From assembly GCA_006384855.1 (NCBI GenBank), contig VCJN01002063.1:124001-188000 (forward strand): a stretch of DNA of 64,000 nucleotides, in the 5' to 3' direction. Below are positions 49,641 through 60,242 of the stretch, one piece after another. The DNA comes from Tetraselmis striata (lineage: Eukaryota > Chlorophyta > Chlorodendrophyceae > Chlorodendrales > Chlorodendraceae). The notes beneath the pieces are model-generated. The model was given only the letters and a program-made list of their open reading frames with translations, ran no database searches and was not told the origin of the DNA. A program made the position numbers and the translations under genes. The first letter of the stretch is position 1, and every line of letters begins with the position of its first letter.

Positions 49641-49902
49641 GAATCTATGCCGAGTGTGGTCTTAGCGGTAGATTTGTTAAGAAGCAGTATTAATTTTTAA
49701 ACAGATCAAATCTATATTACCCGCGTAAAAGCAGGCCGCTGGATACTGGTGTGCATTACAAAAGAGGCCAGTAACAAACCCACCGCTGAAAGCAGTAATA
49801 ATACTACTACGGGGTAGAGTGTCCAGCATAATAATTACATGAGCTAGCAGCAGAAGGCGATATCGGGAATCACCAATAAAAAAAGGCAATCAGAAAGGTC
49901 CT

Positions 49903-52782
49903 CTACAGCCACTGCGGGGTGGAAGCAGTAACATGAGAAGACGCGGAGTGGGCACGAGCACACGCATCAGACTTGGCCATCTGCACACCGGCAGAGAGAA
50001 TGCCGCCCAGGGTACCATGCACGCAAGCCGAGACCCGCTGCAACAGCCCCCGCCGTGTGCGCGACAGGTGACGGCGGAACTCAGCAGGTTGGCTGACGAC
50101 AAAGTTCCGAAGTGCCTGAACGGATTGACCACGAAGAAAGCAAGAGGTCGGGGCGGAAGGACCGCCATGGAAATTGCGCACAGCCAACAACATCGCGAAG
50201 ATGTAGACCACCGTCAAAGCGGACTTCCCGAGACGGCCGCGGTCCTCAACCACAAAAGGGTAGTACCGGTGAACACCCTGCACTGGGGCGGAAGACGCCC
50301 GGTCCGCTGCCAACTTAGCATGCTCCGCCTCGGTCGCCGCGATTCCCGGGATGCACCAGCGGGGGTCGTTGCTCCAAGTGGGGGTCGTGGAGGACACGCA
50401 CGCGAAGTCGATCATGTAGTCGCACGCCCCCCCCCCCCCCCCCCCCCACCCCGCCAGCGTCAGGTCCGACGGCCGCGAGCGGTCCGCTAGGCGCAGCCCA
50501 CTCGTCTCAAGGGTCAAGTCGCCGGCTCCCGAACGGTCCCGGTCAAGCACCGCCCCCGCATCAATTGCCACAGATACCCATAGATTCTTCAAAGCGGTAT
50601 GCATGCGGTGCTTGTAGTTCGCTACGGGGCATATGGGTAGATGATCCACGATGAAATCCGTAGCGCTCCGGTTCGAGCCATCCGTAGAGCGAAGCCATAA
50701 GGGATCAATACCACACGTGGGGCCAGGGCAAGTGACAAGCGCGGAACCTCCGCGCGGGCAAAGGCCCAGTACCCGCGCAGCGGCGACCGAATAAGCAGCA
50801 TGGGAATCTTGCGGGCGGACTCGTGATCCGACTGGAAAAGCGATAGGGAGCCCAGCCCGCACGCGATGTACAAGCGCAGGGTATCAAGTCGCGAGGCCGT
50901 TGCACCAGTACGTTGGAAGCTGAGATCGAGGGCCACGAAGTCACGCAAGCGAATCGCACGGCTGAGGTGGCGTTGGACAACCATGGTCGTGGGTTGATCA
51001 TCGGAGGTCGCACCCGAACCCGTACCCGAGGGCGGAGCAGTAGAACCTGGCAGCGATTCTGGGAGGGAAACAGTCGCTGCTGACGGAGGGTGTGCCACTA
51101 ATTCGCCCGGCGACGGTATCTTCAGAGCTACAAAAGCGCATGTAGTAACGGTATTGGCAGTACTCGTACCACCGATAGGAAGCAATTGCTGCGCAGCAGA
51201 GGCGGCCTCACCAGTACCAACTCCAAGAGGAGTGCCCGTAAAAGGAGATGTGGTGACGCGCATTCCTCCGCTAGTGCTCGTACCCGTACGGGTCGTAGTA
51301 CCAGCTACTGGATCCGATGCAGCGGTGGTCGTAGCATTACTGACCGTAAGTAACTCGAAGATCTTGTGTGCGTGCCCATACGCCGCGCGTGCGCGCCGCA
51401 CATCTTCTTGCGGTAACGTGGTTAGGGCCCGTACAGTCTCGTACACGCGGCGCGTCTCACGCGCCCATGCATGGCAAAGCACTCGTAGCCACAGACGACA
51501 CCTCGGCGCGGACCGCCTCGTATAAGGGGCCAAGGGCGGGCCCGTACTCCCGCACCAGCTTTGGCAGGACAACCGATTGCGCGGAATAAAACGCCGCAGG
51601 GGCCTCGGACTGCAGCAAGGCCAGATTCAGACCGCCAAAATCCGCGGGCATACTCATCTGAACGATTGCAGCCTCCATGCGCGGTGAAGACTGGTCGCAA
51701 GCGTCCATGCCAAGCAGCGAAAACGCAGCCGAAATGTTGGCGGCGTCCACGGCCGCCAAGAAGGGGTCCAGCTCCGGCGGCGGCATCATGCGGCTGAGGA
51801 AGCCAGTCTGCCGCACCGCGCATACGACCCGCAACCGCATGGCCCCATGGTGGCAGCCGTATCCCGACGTGCCAAAGGAGGCGATGCGCTCCAACAGTGT
51901 GGCGTGGGCCTCCCGGCGCCGCCCCAACGCGCCGGTCATCCACTCGGGGTAATGGCTAATAGGAGCACCCTGGTACACGGCGCCATCCTAGACAGGATCA
52001 TCGGCCGGGGTCCGAAATCCTCCCGGGGCCAACTTCTCCCGTATTGTCCGCAATTCGGACTCGCTGTCGCCGGGGTGAAGAACGTACCGCGTCTTACTGT
52101 CCTGTACCACCAGTCCGACTTTGGAAAGCTCCGTGCAGTACTCGTCGAAAACGCGCGGAACGTGGGCCGCGGCAGTGGCCGCGCCGCAATCATCCGCAAA
52201 ACTCTGGCAAAAAGTATCAGCGGCGGTACGAGCCACAACCGCTTGCACCGGGCCCGCGATAGCGAGGCAGAAGTATAGCAGGGCCAGAACATCACCCTGG
52301 CGTACACCCGTACGAGACGGTAGGGTGGCGCGCAAAGTACCGGGATCATCCGGCGCGTAGTAGTACAGGTCGCTAGGGCGATCGTACAACATCTGGAAAA
52401 AAGGGATCATGCCATGTAGCCGCGGGTGCTGAAGCAAGCCGTAAAGTATCGCACCCCGGGATACCTCATTGAAGGCATTCCGAATATCCAGGAGTAGTAG
52501 TCCTTTCCCACCAGTACCACGCCCGCCGAAAAGCTGCAGCGCCACCCGCATGCTCATATACGCCGTCTCACAGCCAGCTCCTGACTGGAAGCTGCGTTGC
52601 ACCGGGCCCATGACCTCCCGCGCATCTGCACCCACTTGCCCCAGAGCGTGGGCGGAGGCCAGGCGCACCAGCACGGAGCCGACGCCGAGCGGGTGTACTC
52701 GCAGCGGCTCGCCGCTCTTTTCCCGCTCCTCGCGCGCGGCGGGGTCGTCCTTGTGGAGCGCAAAGACGGAGCCACTCGCCAA
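49903..52782 (-). pseudogene. Non-LTR-type retroelement: reverse transcriptase plus endonuclease-like C-terminus, 5'-truncated
   Basis: The reverse transcriptase (51988-52782) has LRVHPLGVGSVLVRL, the QSGAGCE segment, LLLDIRNAFNEVSRG, GVRQGDVLA and FADDCG, in the correct order. A TAG at 51988-51990 interrupts DDPV/DGAVYQGAPISHYPEW. After frame changes near 51460 and 50700 the C-terminal part (49903-50862) reads SRPSDLTLAG, DYMIDFACVSSTTPTW, EAEHAKLAADRAS and YYPFVVEDRGRLGKSA. That set resembles the PD-(D/E)xK-like endonuclease region that follows reverse transcriptase in some non-LTR groups. The 5' part of the element is missing and frames are broken, so it is dead. A poly-C tract (50427-50448) disrupts the endonuclease part. 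Confidence 0.6.
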
Positions 52783-52819
52783 GAAAGCCGCAGTACGCGA
52801 GTAGCAGTATTAATACTGA

Positions 52820-53740
52820 AAGATCAGCACTACCTGTACAAGCCGCGTAAAAGCGGCCCGCATCCCGCACGAGGCCGCGCCGGTCGGGCCGGTCGTCAGC
52901 TCTACGGGGCGGGCACGGCGCGAAACACGAAGCCCGCCGCGTGTACCGGAACCGGACGCCGGACGCCGTCGTTCGACCGTCGCCCATCCGTCGACGGACG
53001 CCGGGCCCCGCGTCGGCGGATGCGGGGCTGTATATGTGAGTGACATGAGGCGGCTTCGCCATAATTGTTATGCTCCATTTTCCCTTTAGCCATAATGTTC
53101 TGCTACATCAGCATTCCCCTACCTCTTTGGGTTGAGCGGAGGAAAAGGAGAGCCGCGTCCGAAATCGCCTGGAATACGTGAGAATCGATACCGGTTGCAA
53201 TACGGTTTTATCACGGAGTTTTAGGCGTCCGTCCTCCGTCCTCCGTCCGTCCTCCGTCCTCCTGTGCTACGTCTTCGCGTATGAACCGTCATACGTTCGG
53301 TTTTCGGTCGTTTGATTTCTAGGCACTGGTCCGACGACGGTAAGGTTCTGAATGGATGCGCGTTTATTCTAGCCCAGGCACGTCATATATTCGTCTAAAA
53401 CGCCAAAATAACGCGGTACCGCAGCGCGTTTTTACTGCTGAATCAGGAAGCGAGACTATTCCTTACGACTATTCCTTACCTATACGGTAGTCCAAGTATG
53501 GTGCTGTAAAAAGGGGTCGCCGCGGTGCGGGGGCAGTCCGCCGACCCGGGGCCCGGCGTCCGTCGACGGACGGGCGACGGTCGAACGACGGCGTCCGGCG
53601 TCCGGTGCCGGTACAGGCGGCGGGCGTGGCGATTCGCGGCGTGCCCGCCCCGTAGACCTGACGACCGGCCCGACCTGCGCGGCCTCGTGTGGGATGCGGG
53701 CCGCCTGTAGGCGGCTTGTACTGTATTGCTGATCTTGCAG
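52820..53740. repeat. Inverted-repeat (MITE-like) element with about 200-bp arms
   Basis: The left arm 52820-53020 and right arm 53537-53740 are near-exact reverse complements. Both start with the GATCAGCA...ACAAGCCGC...GCGGCCCGCATCCC end motif and end in CGGACGCCGGGCCCC(G)-type sequence. The 500-bp centre holds short CCGTCCTC repeats (53225-53265) and no gene. Single copies of the end motif stand nearby at 53938-53990. Confidence 0.8.
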
Positions 53741-54460
53741 TGCTGTTTTTTTTTCCTTTCTTTAGCGGTGGGTTGGGTACCGGCCTTTTTGTAATGCACA
53801 CCAGTAGTCAGCGGCCCGCTTTTACGCGGCTTGCAGATTTAATCTGTTTTACAAAATAATACGTCTCTTTTGAAAAATAAATTACTGACAAATCTAACGC
53901 TAAAAGCATTATTACCCGGAAACAACAGTATTACAAGATCAACACTACTGTACAAGCCGGCTAAAAGCGGCCCGCATCCCGCACGGCCGCACCACGCTCA
54001 ACCCAAGAGGTAGGGGCACCTCCACAAATCCCCGGCGCGAAGCGCCGCTTAGTGTATAATTCCCCGCTGAAGTAGAACGAGTACGCATCCGCGGACTCGC
54101 TGTATATATGGTCATATTGGTAATATAGAGGTTTGATTTATACACCGGGCTATCTTGTCACCAGTACTGGTAACGTTAAGATTCTAGTTTGAATGCTAGC
54201 TACCAGTACCTGTACTCCCAGTACGCGTACCGCTTGAACTTCCCGATGTCTAGCGGCGCTAGCGACAGCATGCGACAGCCCTGCTACATTACGCACCCGC
54301 ACCACGAGGGGAGTCCACCTTCTGCCTTTGCTACCTCTGCCAGCTGACCAGCTAGCGCAACGGCTTCGAACCTCTCGTAGGTGTGCAAGGTGTGAATATC
54401 TCTAGAGTGGACGGTCTCGACGACTAGTCTTCCACCACGACACTTGCGCACGTTACGATG

Positions 54461-55480
54461 GCAGGTGGCAAGAAGGCGGCAGACCCTACGAAGGCAACGC
54501 CAGCCGACAGTTTGGCCGAAACGCCCGCGGAGCCGACAGAGACGACACGGGACACGTCGACAACGCTTGCGCTTACGCTTACTGCAAGCGTTGGCGTTGA
54601 AGGTGGACGGTTTATCGACCCGCTTGGACGAACATGACAACAACAAGCACAAGGAGTAGCGCGAAATTCCCTCGGACGACGACGAAGTCGGTGAGGGTGG
54701 CAAGGAGCCGGAGCACGACGCCCGGACAGCCGTTGCTACGGGGGGCGCGCGCGACGCCGCGGCCGTGTTCATCGACCCTCAGGATTGGGAAGACATCTTG
54801 ACCCGGGCGTACCAAGACTGCCCCCCCCCCCCCCCCCCCCCCGTCGGGCGCCACACGCCCGAGCCTCTGGCGACCCCGTAACGAGGTCGACCGCTATCTC
54901 ACTGAGGCCAACAAGACTGCGTCGCGCGACGAGTACCGCCACCTGCTGTGCTATGGCGTCTACCGCGCCGCCGCTAACGCGGCGGCTAAGACAGCTCTGG
55001 CTACGCTTCGCGCGCCCGATACCCCAACCCAAGACCGCGTCGACGCCCTCGACCTACTCGACGCCGCGCATCGCACGCTTGAAGCAGTGGGCGACGCGGA
55101 TGAGGCCAGGCTCACCTACCTTCGACGCTTCAAGGCCAAGAAGGCCCTCAGCCCCGAGGAGCAAGTCGCCGAGCGACTCATCTACTCCCGAGTCTTCGAC
55201 ACCGCCGAGCATGAGCGCTCCGACAACGTCGTCGACGGCCTCATGGCAGCGCTCGAGGACAAGCGCCTCGAGGTCGGCCTCGCGGCTGCGGCCAAGGCAC
55301 AGGCATCAGCGACCTTCAAGAGGCAAGCAGCGGAGCGCGACACCGACCGCGACAAGGCGCGGAAGGAAAAGGACACGTACGGCGGCGCGCGAGAGGCGGG
55401 AGCAGCAACGCCGCGAGGCGGACGCCAAGAACCGCGACAAGAACGGCGGCAGGACCGGCGACAAAACACGCGACTGACGG
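54461..55480 (+). pseudogene. Gag-like ORF of the LTR element
   Basis: It begins at the ATG at 54461 and moves between frames. LKVDGLSTRLDEHDNNKHKE is followed by an in-frame TAG (54657-54659), then REIPSDDDEVGEGG, VFIDPQDWEDILTRAYQD, a poly-C run (54822-54842), NEVDRYLTEANKTASRDEY, LRRFKAKKALSPEEQVAERL and RSDNVVDGLMAALEDKRLEV. It ends in a Lys/Arg/Glu-rich low-complexity tail. This is capsid-like in composition and position only. Confidence 0.4.
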
Positions 55481-55504
55481 TGTGGCGCGCCGCGCCGACA
55501 GCTG

Positions 55505-56080
55505 TTGCCCCGACTCCGACTATATGCGTCACTGCGTAAGGCGGAGTTGGCGGCACTGGCGAGACATCGGCGCAAGCGCGCAAGTGACGAGCTGGATACG
55601 GGATGGCGTACGCGTGCCTTTCCGCTACAACCGGCCACCCCCAAGGTTCAACCAAGGCGTCTCGTTCAACGACGCAACTCTGCCCAACTCAAGTTCCTCA
55701 CCGCCGAACTAAGACTCTATACAGCGGCCGGCGCGTGGGAGAAGTCGCCGTGCGCATGGTGGGTGTCCCGGGCGTTCTTCGTTCCGAAGCCCGGCGACAA
55801 CCAGTGGCGTTTCATCATCGACCTCCGCGTGCTCAACACCTTTTGCGCGCGCAATCGACTACGGATGGAGACACTCATGGGCGTCCCACACCTGACCGCG
55901 ATAGGGGACTACATGTTTTCGTTCGACCTGTAAGACGGCTTCTATGCCCTGGGCGTCGCGCCCTCCGACCGCGACTACTTCACGGTCAACATCCGCAGGA
56001 CCCTCTACCGGCTGTGCGGCCTTCCCATGGGCTGGTCGCTGAGCCCTTACTACTTCACGACGTTCACGAGCGCAGTTGTC
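55505..56080 (+). pseudogene. Reverse transcriptase N-terminal half (DIRS/gypsy-like), interrupted by TAA
   Basis: Reads AFFVPKPGDNQWRFIIDLRV, LNTFCARNRLRMETLMG, YMFSFDL, a TAA (55931-55933), DGFYALGVAPSDRDYFTV, and RLCGLPMGWSLSPYYFT. The palm motif continues cleanly after the stop. In related elements I recall Gln at the interrupted position (FDLQDG), so CAA to TAA is the simplest change. The sequence then breaks before the catalytic double-Asp motif. Confidence 0.6.
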
Positions 56081-56563
56081 TAGCGTCGTGCTCGACTACA
56101 TCAATCCCACGGCGCTGCCGTGTGCGGCATCGTGGCAGCTCTTTGGCTGGCTTACCCCTTGGGGTGGGCCGCCAGCGACAGGCTGCCCGCCCATGGGCGG
56201 CATGATAGCAAATGCGGCCCCACAATGGTTAAGTGGTCATATTGGTAATATAGAGGTTTGATTACACCGGGCTATTCTGTCACCGGTACTGGTAACGTTA
56301 AGATTCTAGTCTGAATGCTAGCTACCAGTACATGTACTCGCAGTACGCGTACCGCTTGGACTTCCCGATGTCCAGCGGCGCTAGCGACAGCATGCGACAG
56401 CCTTGCTACATGACGCACCCGCACCACGAGGGGAGTCCACCTTCTGCCTTTGCTACCTCTGCCAGCTGACCAGCTAGCGCAACCCACCCACCCCGCTATG
56501 CTACCCTTTTCAATGCGGACAGTACGCCCCGTGGGCCTAGTCACACCCAAAAATGTAAGATAT

Positions 56564-57544
56564 TACGGGGTATTCGCGGCAAATTGGAGGGGATTTTGGA
56601 GTGGCACGTCAGCATCCCCGCGCCACGTAAGCGCGTACACCCTCGGGTACGCCAAACTTGGAGAGGCTGGCCTCTCCAATTTGGCGCGATATTGGAGAGG
56701 CGCGACCAAATTGGAGAGGCTTTATCAACCGGTAATTTCAAATTGGGCTGGCGGATTCCCGTCCTGCGGTAGTCACGGCCCGCGCATCCTCCTTCGCGCG
56801 TTTCAAAACCGACCCACCACCTCATCCTTGCAGCGACTACCCTGTTCGCACGCCCCCCCCGGTGCCGCCTGACTATGGCGGGCATTGACGAAGTCCCCGC
56901 GACCGAGGGGGCGAAGGCTACCACAGTATCCTCGCTAGAATGGAAGCGCCGCCGGGAGCGGGACGTGGAGTGGATCTCGGCGCTGCTGCACGCCGCGATG
57001 CCGCGGATATAATATGCGACTACTGGACGGCGGACAGTCAACACGGGAAGAAGGGCAAGCTGCAAGACAAGCTGCGAAAGGAAATGGGGCAGTTTCGCCC
57101 TGACTCCGGTACGGCGGTCTTGCCCGAGGGACAGGTGCTGGTCAAGCGCGTCGAGCAGATCGTCCGCGCATGGTCGGATGGTGATGCTCGAAAGAGCAAG
57201 GACGGCCTGAACTGCAGCATGTGGCAGGCGCTGTTGCCGCAGCTGTGCGCGGAGGACGCGTTGCAGAAGGGCAAGGCCGGGTACAAGCAGTGGTCGGAGC
57301 GACGGGAGTACCTCTTCCTGGTGGGCTGGGTCGGATCCGATCTGCCGGACGGCCATCCGCTGCAGCTAGATGAGGCCGTCACTGAGACGGTGGCGGGCGG
57401 TACCGTGCCCGGGCGATGATGACTCCCCTGCAACGATTACATACTGACGTAGGCCGGTGCGCGACGTGGCGGTATATCCATATCCAATATCACGGTATAT
57501 ATCCATTCCAATATCCTCTCCAATTTCACGCGAAGACCCCCTAT
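56564..57544 (+). mobile_element. 1-kb TIR element with one small ORF
   Basis: The left end 56564-56600 (TACGGGGTATTCGCGGCAAA...) and right end 57508-57544, read in reverse complement, agree at about 30 of 37 bases. Inside the left end, words like AAATTGGAGAGGC are repeated in both orientations (56650-56740), as in DNA-transposon subterminal regions. TA lies at both outer edges, so a TA target duplication is possible. It is too short to carry a full transposase, so probably non-autonomous. Confidence 0.5.
56875..57419 (+). CDS. Unknown protein inside the 1-kb TIR element
   Basis: The ATG at 56875 reads MAGIDEVPATEGAKATTVSS and VEWISALLHAAMP. The coding text then continues in another frame as DAADIICDYWTADSQHGKKG, KGKLQDKLRKEMGQFRPDSG, VEQIVRAWSDGDARKSKDGL and ERREYLFLVGWVGSDLPDGH. 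The change may be a one-base indel or a short intron. It is predicted helical and charged; no domain is recognised. Confidence 0.35.
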
Positions 57545-57931
57545 TAACATCTTTGGCAAATGCGGCCCCACAATGGTTGATTTAGTATTGCGGGTATATA
57601 AATATTAGTAGCATAAGGCGGAAGACTGTTCTGGAATTCTCTAGAGTTCTCTGACTCAAGCCTTACGTGGCTAACACAGCACGGGTATCCCATGACCCCC
57701 GGCTAACATAGCACAGGTATGACTATGACCTCGGCGGATAAAAATACCGCCTCGGACAAGTCTACTATGTAGAATTCACAGATAGACTATAACCCAGGAA
57801 CCCATGTAACCAGAAGAGATTGGCCATCGTTTCTAAATCCTTCCGCTGCATCCTTTAGGGCCTAAAGAACATGCTTAAGCTAGAGTTGAACACTTTGTTT
57901 CGGGGCTTAGACAGCGGCAAGCGACGTAAAG
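57545..57931. promoter_or_regulatory. Upstream region of the gypsy element
   Basis: It contains TATATAAATATT at about 57594, a plausible TATA box, and the paired words GGCTAACA(C/T)AGCAC. This may be the 5' LTR or leader of the retrotransposon, but the matching 3' LTR would lie outside the window. Confidence 0.35.
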
Positions 57932-59027
57932 ATGGCTACACCAGGAGAGACGCCACCTGAGGACAGCGGAAGCTTTCCGGTAGCGGCCACTGCCGGCGGA
58001 GCAAAGCCGATTCCGCTCGAAGGAGGTCAAGAGGGCATGCAACCGACCCTCGCAAACATGATGAGCATGCTTCAACGACTAGCCGACCGAGTCGAGACTA
58101 TGTCGACGGAGCAAGCGAAGATGCAAGAAGTAGCGCAAGCTACAACGGCGGCAACGGCGGAAATTCGCCGCTTTGACGAGTACCTGCGACAAGGCTTCAG
58201 TCATTTCGACGACCGAGTGAACCGGAGCCGAGTCGTGGAGTAGCAGATGTGCGACCAACTTCGTTCTGCCCGGACCAGCGACATGCCTGGATCGATGCCG
58301 AGCGAGTGAAACCAGCGAAGGTCGAGAAGCTATCGACTACGAATATCGACGAGCTACGGAATTGGTTTCGTCATGCACGGGGTTACCTGAAGTATCCCAA
58401 TGTAAACCCGGAGGAACCTCGTAGCGTGTACTGCTATTTTCACGGACCTGTATCCAAGTGGCGGTACGCGCAAGTGGCGAGTACGCACGACGACATTGGC
58501 GGCGGTTTTACCGGTATTACGCACATGGAGGCGGCACTAATCACCGAATTCTGTGGACGCACACCGGCGAAGCAAGCTCGTATCATTCTGGATCGCGCAA
58601 CACAGCGGACTACAGTACAACAGTACGAGAGTTATTTCCGCGAGCAACTACTAGAGTTACCCCATCGTCACGAGGAAGATAATGTACATGACTTCCAGCG
58701 CGGGCTTTAACCCCCACATTCGAAAGGAAGTTGCCCTGAAAAACCCTAAGACCCTGGCAGAAGCTGTACATGCAGCCCTGGCTGTCGAAGCTGCGGAGCG
58801 GGAGACAGATGTACACCGCGAGATCCGTTGCGAGCGCCTGGACATGATGGACGACGATGGCGACGACGACGAGCAGTACTGCAGCAGTGCTGAGGGTGAG
58901 GTTACAGAACAAGAAGAAAATGCCGTCGCATGCTCGCATTCCCGCGTGGGGCGCTGTCACCAGCTCAATGGGCGGCCCATAGAACGCGAACCTAAGTCAC
59001 TACAGGCACCTCTCAGACGCCTATAGG
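57932..59027 (+). pseudogene. Gag of the gypsy element, frameshifted
   Basis: The first frame (57932-58243) holds a coiled coil, NMMSMLQRLADRVETMSTEQ. The second (58249-58710) has the gag-like RNWFRHARGYLKYPN, SKWRYAQVASTHDDIGG and YESYFREQLLELPHRHEED. The third (58682-59027) continues NPHIRKEVALKNPKTLAEAV and ends acidic. One-base shifts separate the three. The region 59028-59943 has no clear coding and may be an insertion or decayed gag. Confidence 0.6.
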
Positions 59028-59943
59028 GCTTTAGTTCAGACCAGCGTTGCTGGTCTTGCCCGTACTCAGGGGGGTGAATGCCAGTGGCAATGAAGCCTCT
59101 CACCACAGGTCACTGCCACGCCGTGCAGTACTTTATGCAGTGCTGGTCGCGGCTATCAACCGTTCCTACAGTACTTTACGTCGGTACCGGGTCGAATGGT
59201 GACAACCCAGCACCACCAGCAGCGCGCGCGCACGATGCAGCGGGCAGCACGCGTGCGACCGTACGACAAGCACGCATGCTACCGTGAGTACCTTTCGCCC
59301 TCGTTCCTCAAGCCGATCTCCGTCTCTTACACCGTCTCCGTCCCGTACACAGGCTCTTGCCTATGCCTGTCATAGGCAAACACAGGCACACACAGGCAAG
59401 ACAAGGGGGAAGAGGGACCGCCAGAAGGCGGAGGCCCTCTATAAGCACGCGATCGCGGCCATGGCAAGGCGGCCGCACGTCACGCTAAGTGCTAATAGCA
59501 CGCGCGCCGTGCGCGCACCGCGCGCCAGACGCATTACGCACTGCCCTTGTCTAATTGTACTCATTAAGTCCTATACTACTACTCGGCTGCGGCTACAGTG
59601 AGTCTTGCGCCTTGTACCAGCAGCAGTACAGTACTTCGTCTTCTGCAGGTAGTCTACCTTAGGGGTCCCTGTTAGAGGTCCCGATTAGAGGTACTATCTG
59701 AGTTCTCTTAGAAGTCCCGCCTAGGTGTGCTTGGGCGGGTCTCTGATCTCCGGTATGTATGTCTCCTTGCGCCTCGCGCAGGGCTATGGCCAGGGTATGG
59801 AACCCTAACCAATCAGGTGCCCTGCCTGTGGTCTCAACCGGGTATGGAACCCTAGCTTTAACCCTAGCCGACCCGGAAGGGCTTGGCTGTCCCGTTCTTC
59901 ACGTGCACGCGGATATGACGGATGCTGCGGCAAAAACCTGTTG

Positions 59944-60102
59944 ATGGCGCGGCGATTGACCGAGGAGGAGTTTGAGAGATTTAAGAAGGAGGGACGCTGC
60001 TTTATCTGCAGGGCGAAAGGTCATGTTGCATCTGTGTGCCCGACTAAGAAGAAGAAGAAGATTTCTGATTATCGCCCCAGAAAGACCCGGCCGGGAAACT
60101 AA
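59944..60102 (+). CDS. CCHC zinc knuckle, end of gag
   Basis: A 52-codon frame, MARRLTEEEFERFKKEGRC then FICRAKGHVASVCPTKKKKK, has the C-x2-C-x4-H-x4-C spacing of a retroviral-type nucleocapsid knuckle followed by a basic tail. It ends at TAA 60100-60102. It marks the gag C-terminus. Confidence 0.75.
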   Translation: MARRLTEEEFERFKKEGRCFICRAKGHVASVCPTKKKKKISDYRPRKTRPGN

Positions 60103-60242
60103 GACGCGAGTCGGCCGCGCGCGGCGCGCGACAGGGTGAAGGACTGTCCCCTAAAACGGCTCGCGAGACTATATAAGTACAGCCCTCGTATCCTCGAGCG
60201 ACACTGAGGCCTTATTTCCTCCACAAGGATTTCAGCGACTGG

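Larger units (their letters stand above)
43992..49664. mobile_element. 5.67-kb DNA transposon with 29-bp perfect TIRs and two convergent genes
   Basis: The 29 bases at 43992-44020 (TAAGACCACACTCGGCATAG, then ATTCCAAAA) are the exact reverse complement of 49636-49664. A second copy of the inner 21 bases lies at 44115-44135, a subterminal repeat. Inside, a plus-strand gene encodes a putative transposase and a minus-strand gene encodes a zinc-finger protein; their stops face each other about 20-50 bp apart. I could not identify a target-site duplication. Two-gene layouts in which one protein cuts and the other binds DNA are known in PIF/Harbinger and En/Spm-like elements, but the family here is not one I can name. 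Confidence 0.75.
49695..53860. mobile_element. Nested elements between about 70-bp inverted repeats
   Basis: 49700-49765 (ACAGATCAAATCT... CTGGTGTGCATTACAAAAGA) matches the reverse complement of 53788-53855. The interval holds a reverse-transcriptase element (49903-52782) and a separate inverted-repeat element (52820-53740). Whether the outer repeats define one insertion or two unrelated copies of the same end cannot be settled here. Confidence 0.45.
54109..56483 (+). mobile_element. 2.4-kb LTR-flanked retroelement, internally deleted
   Basis: Direct repeats of 253 bp (54109-54361) and 250 bp (56234-56483) share start TGGTCATATTGGTAATATAG and end GACCAGCTAGCGCAAC, with roughly 5% difference by eye. 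Between them lie a gag-like region and the first half of a reverse transcriptase; no integrase, RNase H or recombinase is present. No target-site duplication is obvious at the outer edges. The word GCAAATGCGGCCCCACAATG just before the 3' repeat also occurs at 57553, outside this element. Confidence 0.7.
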
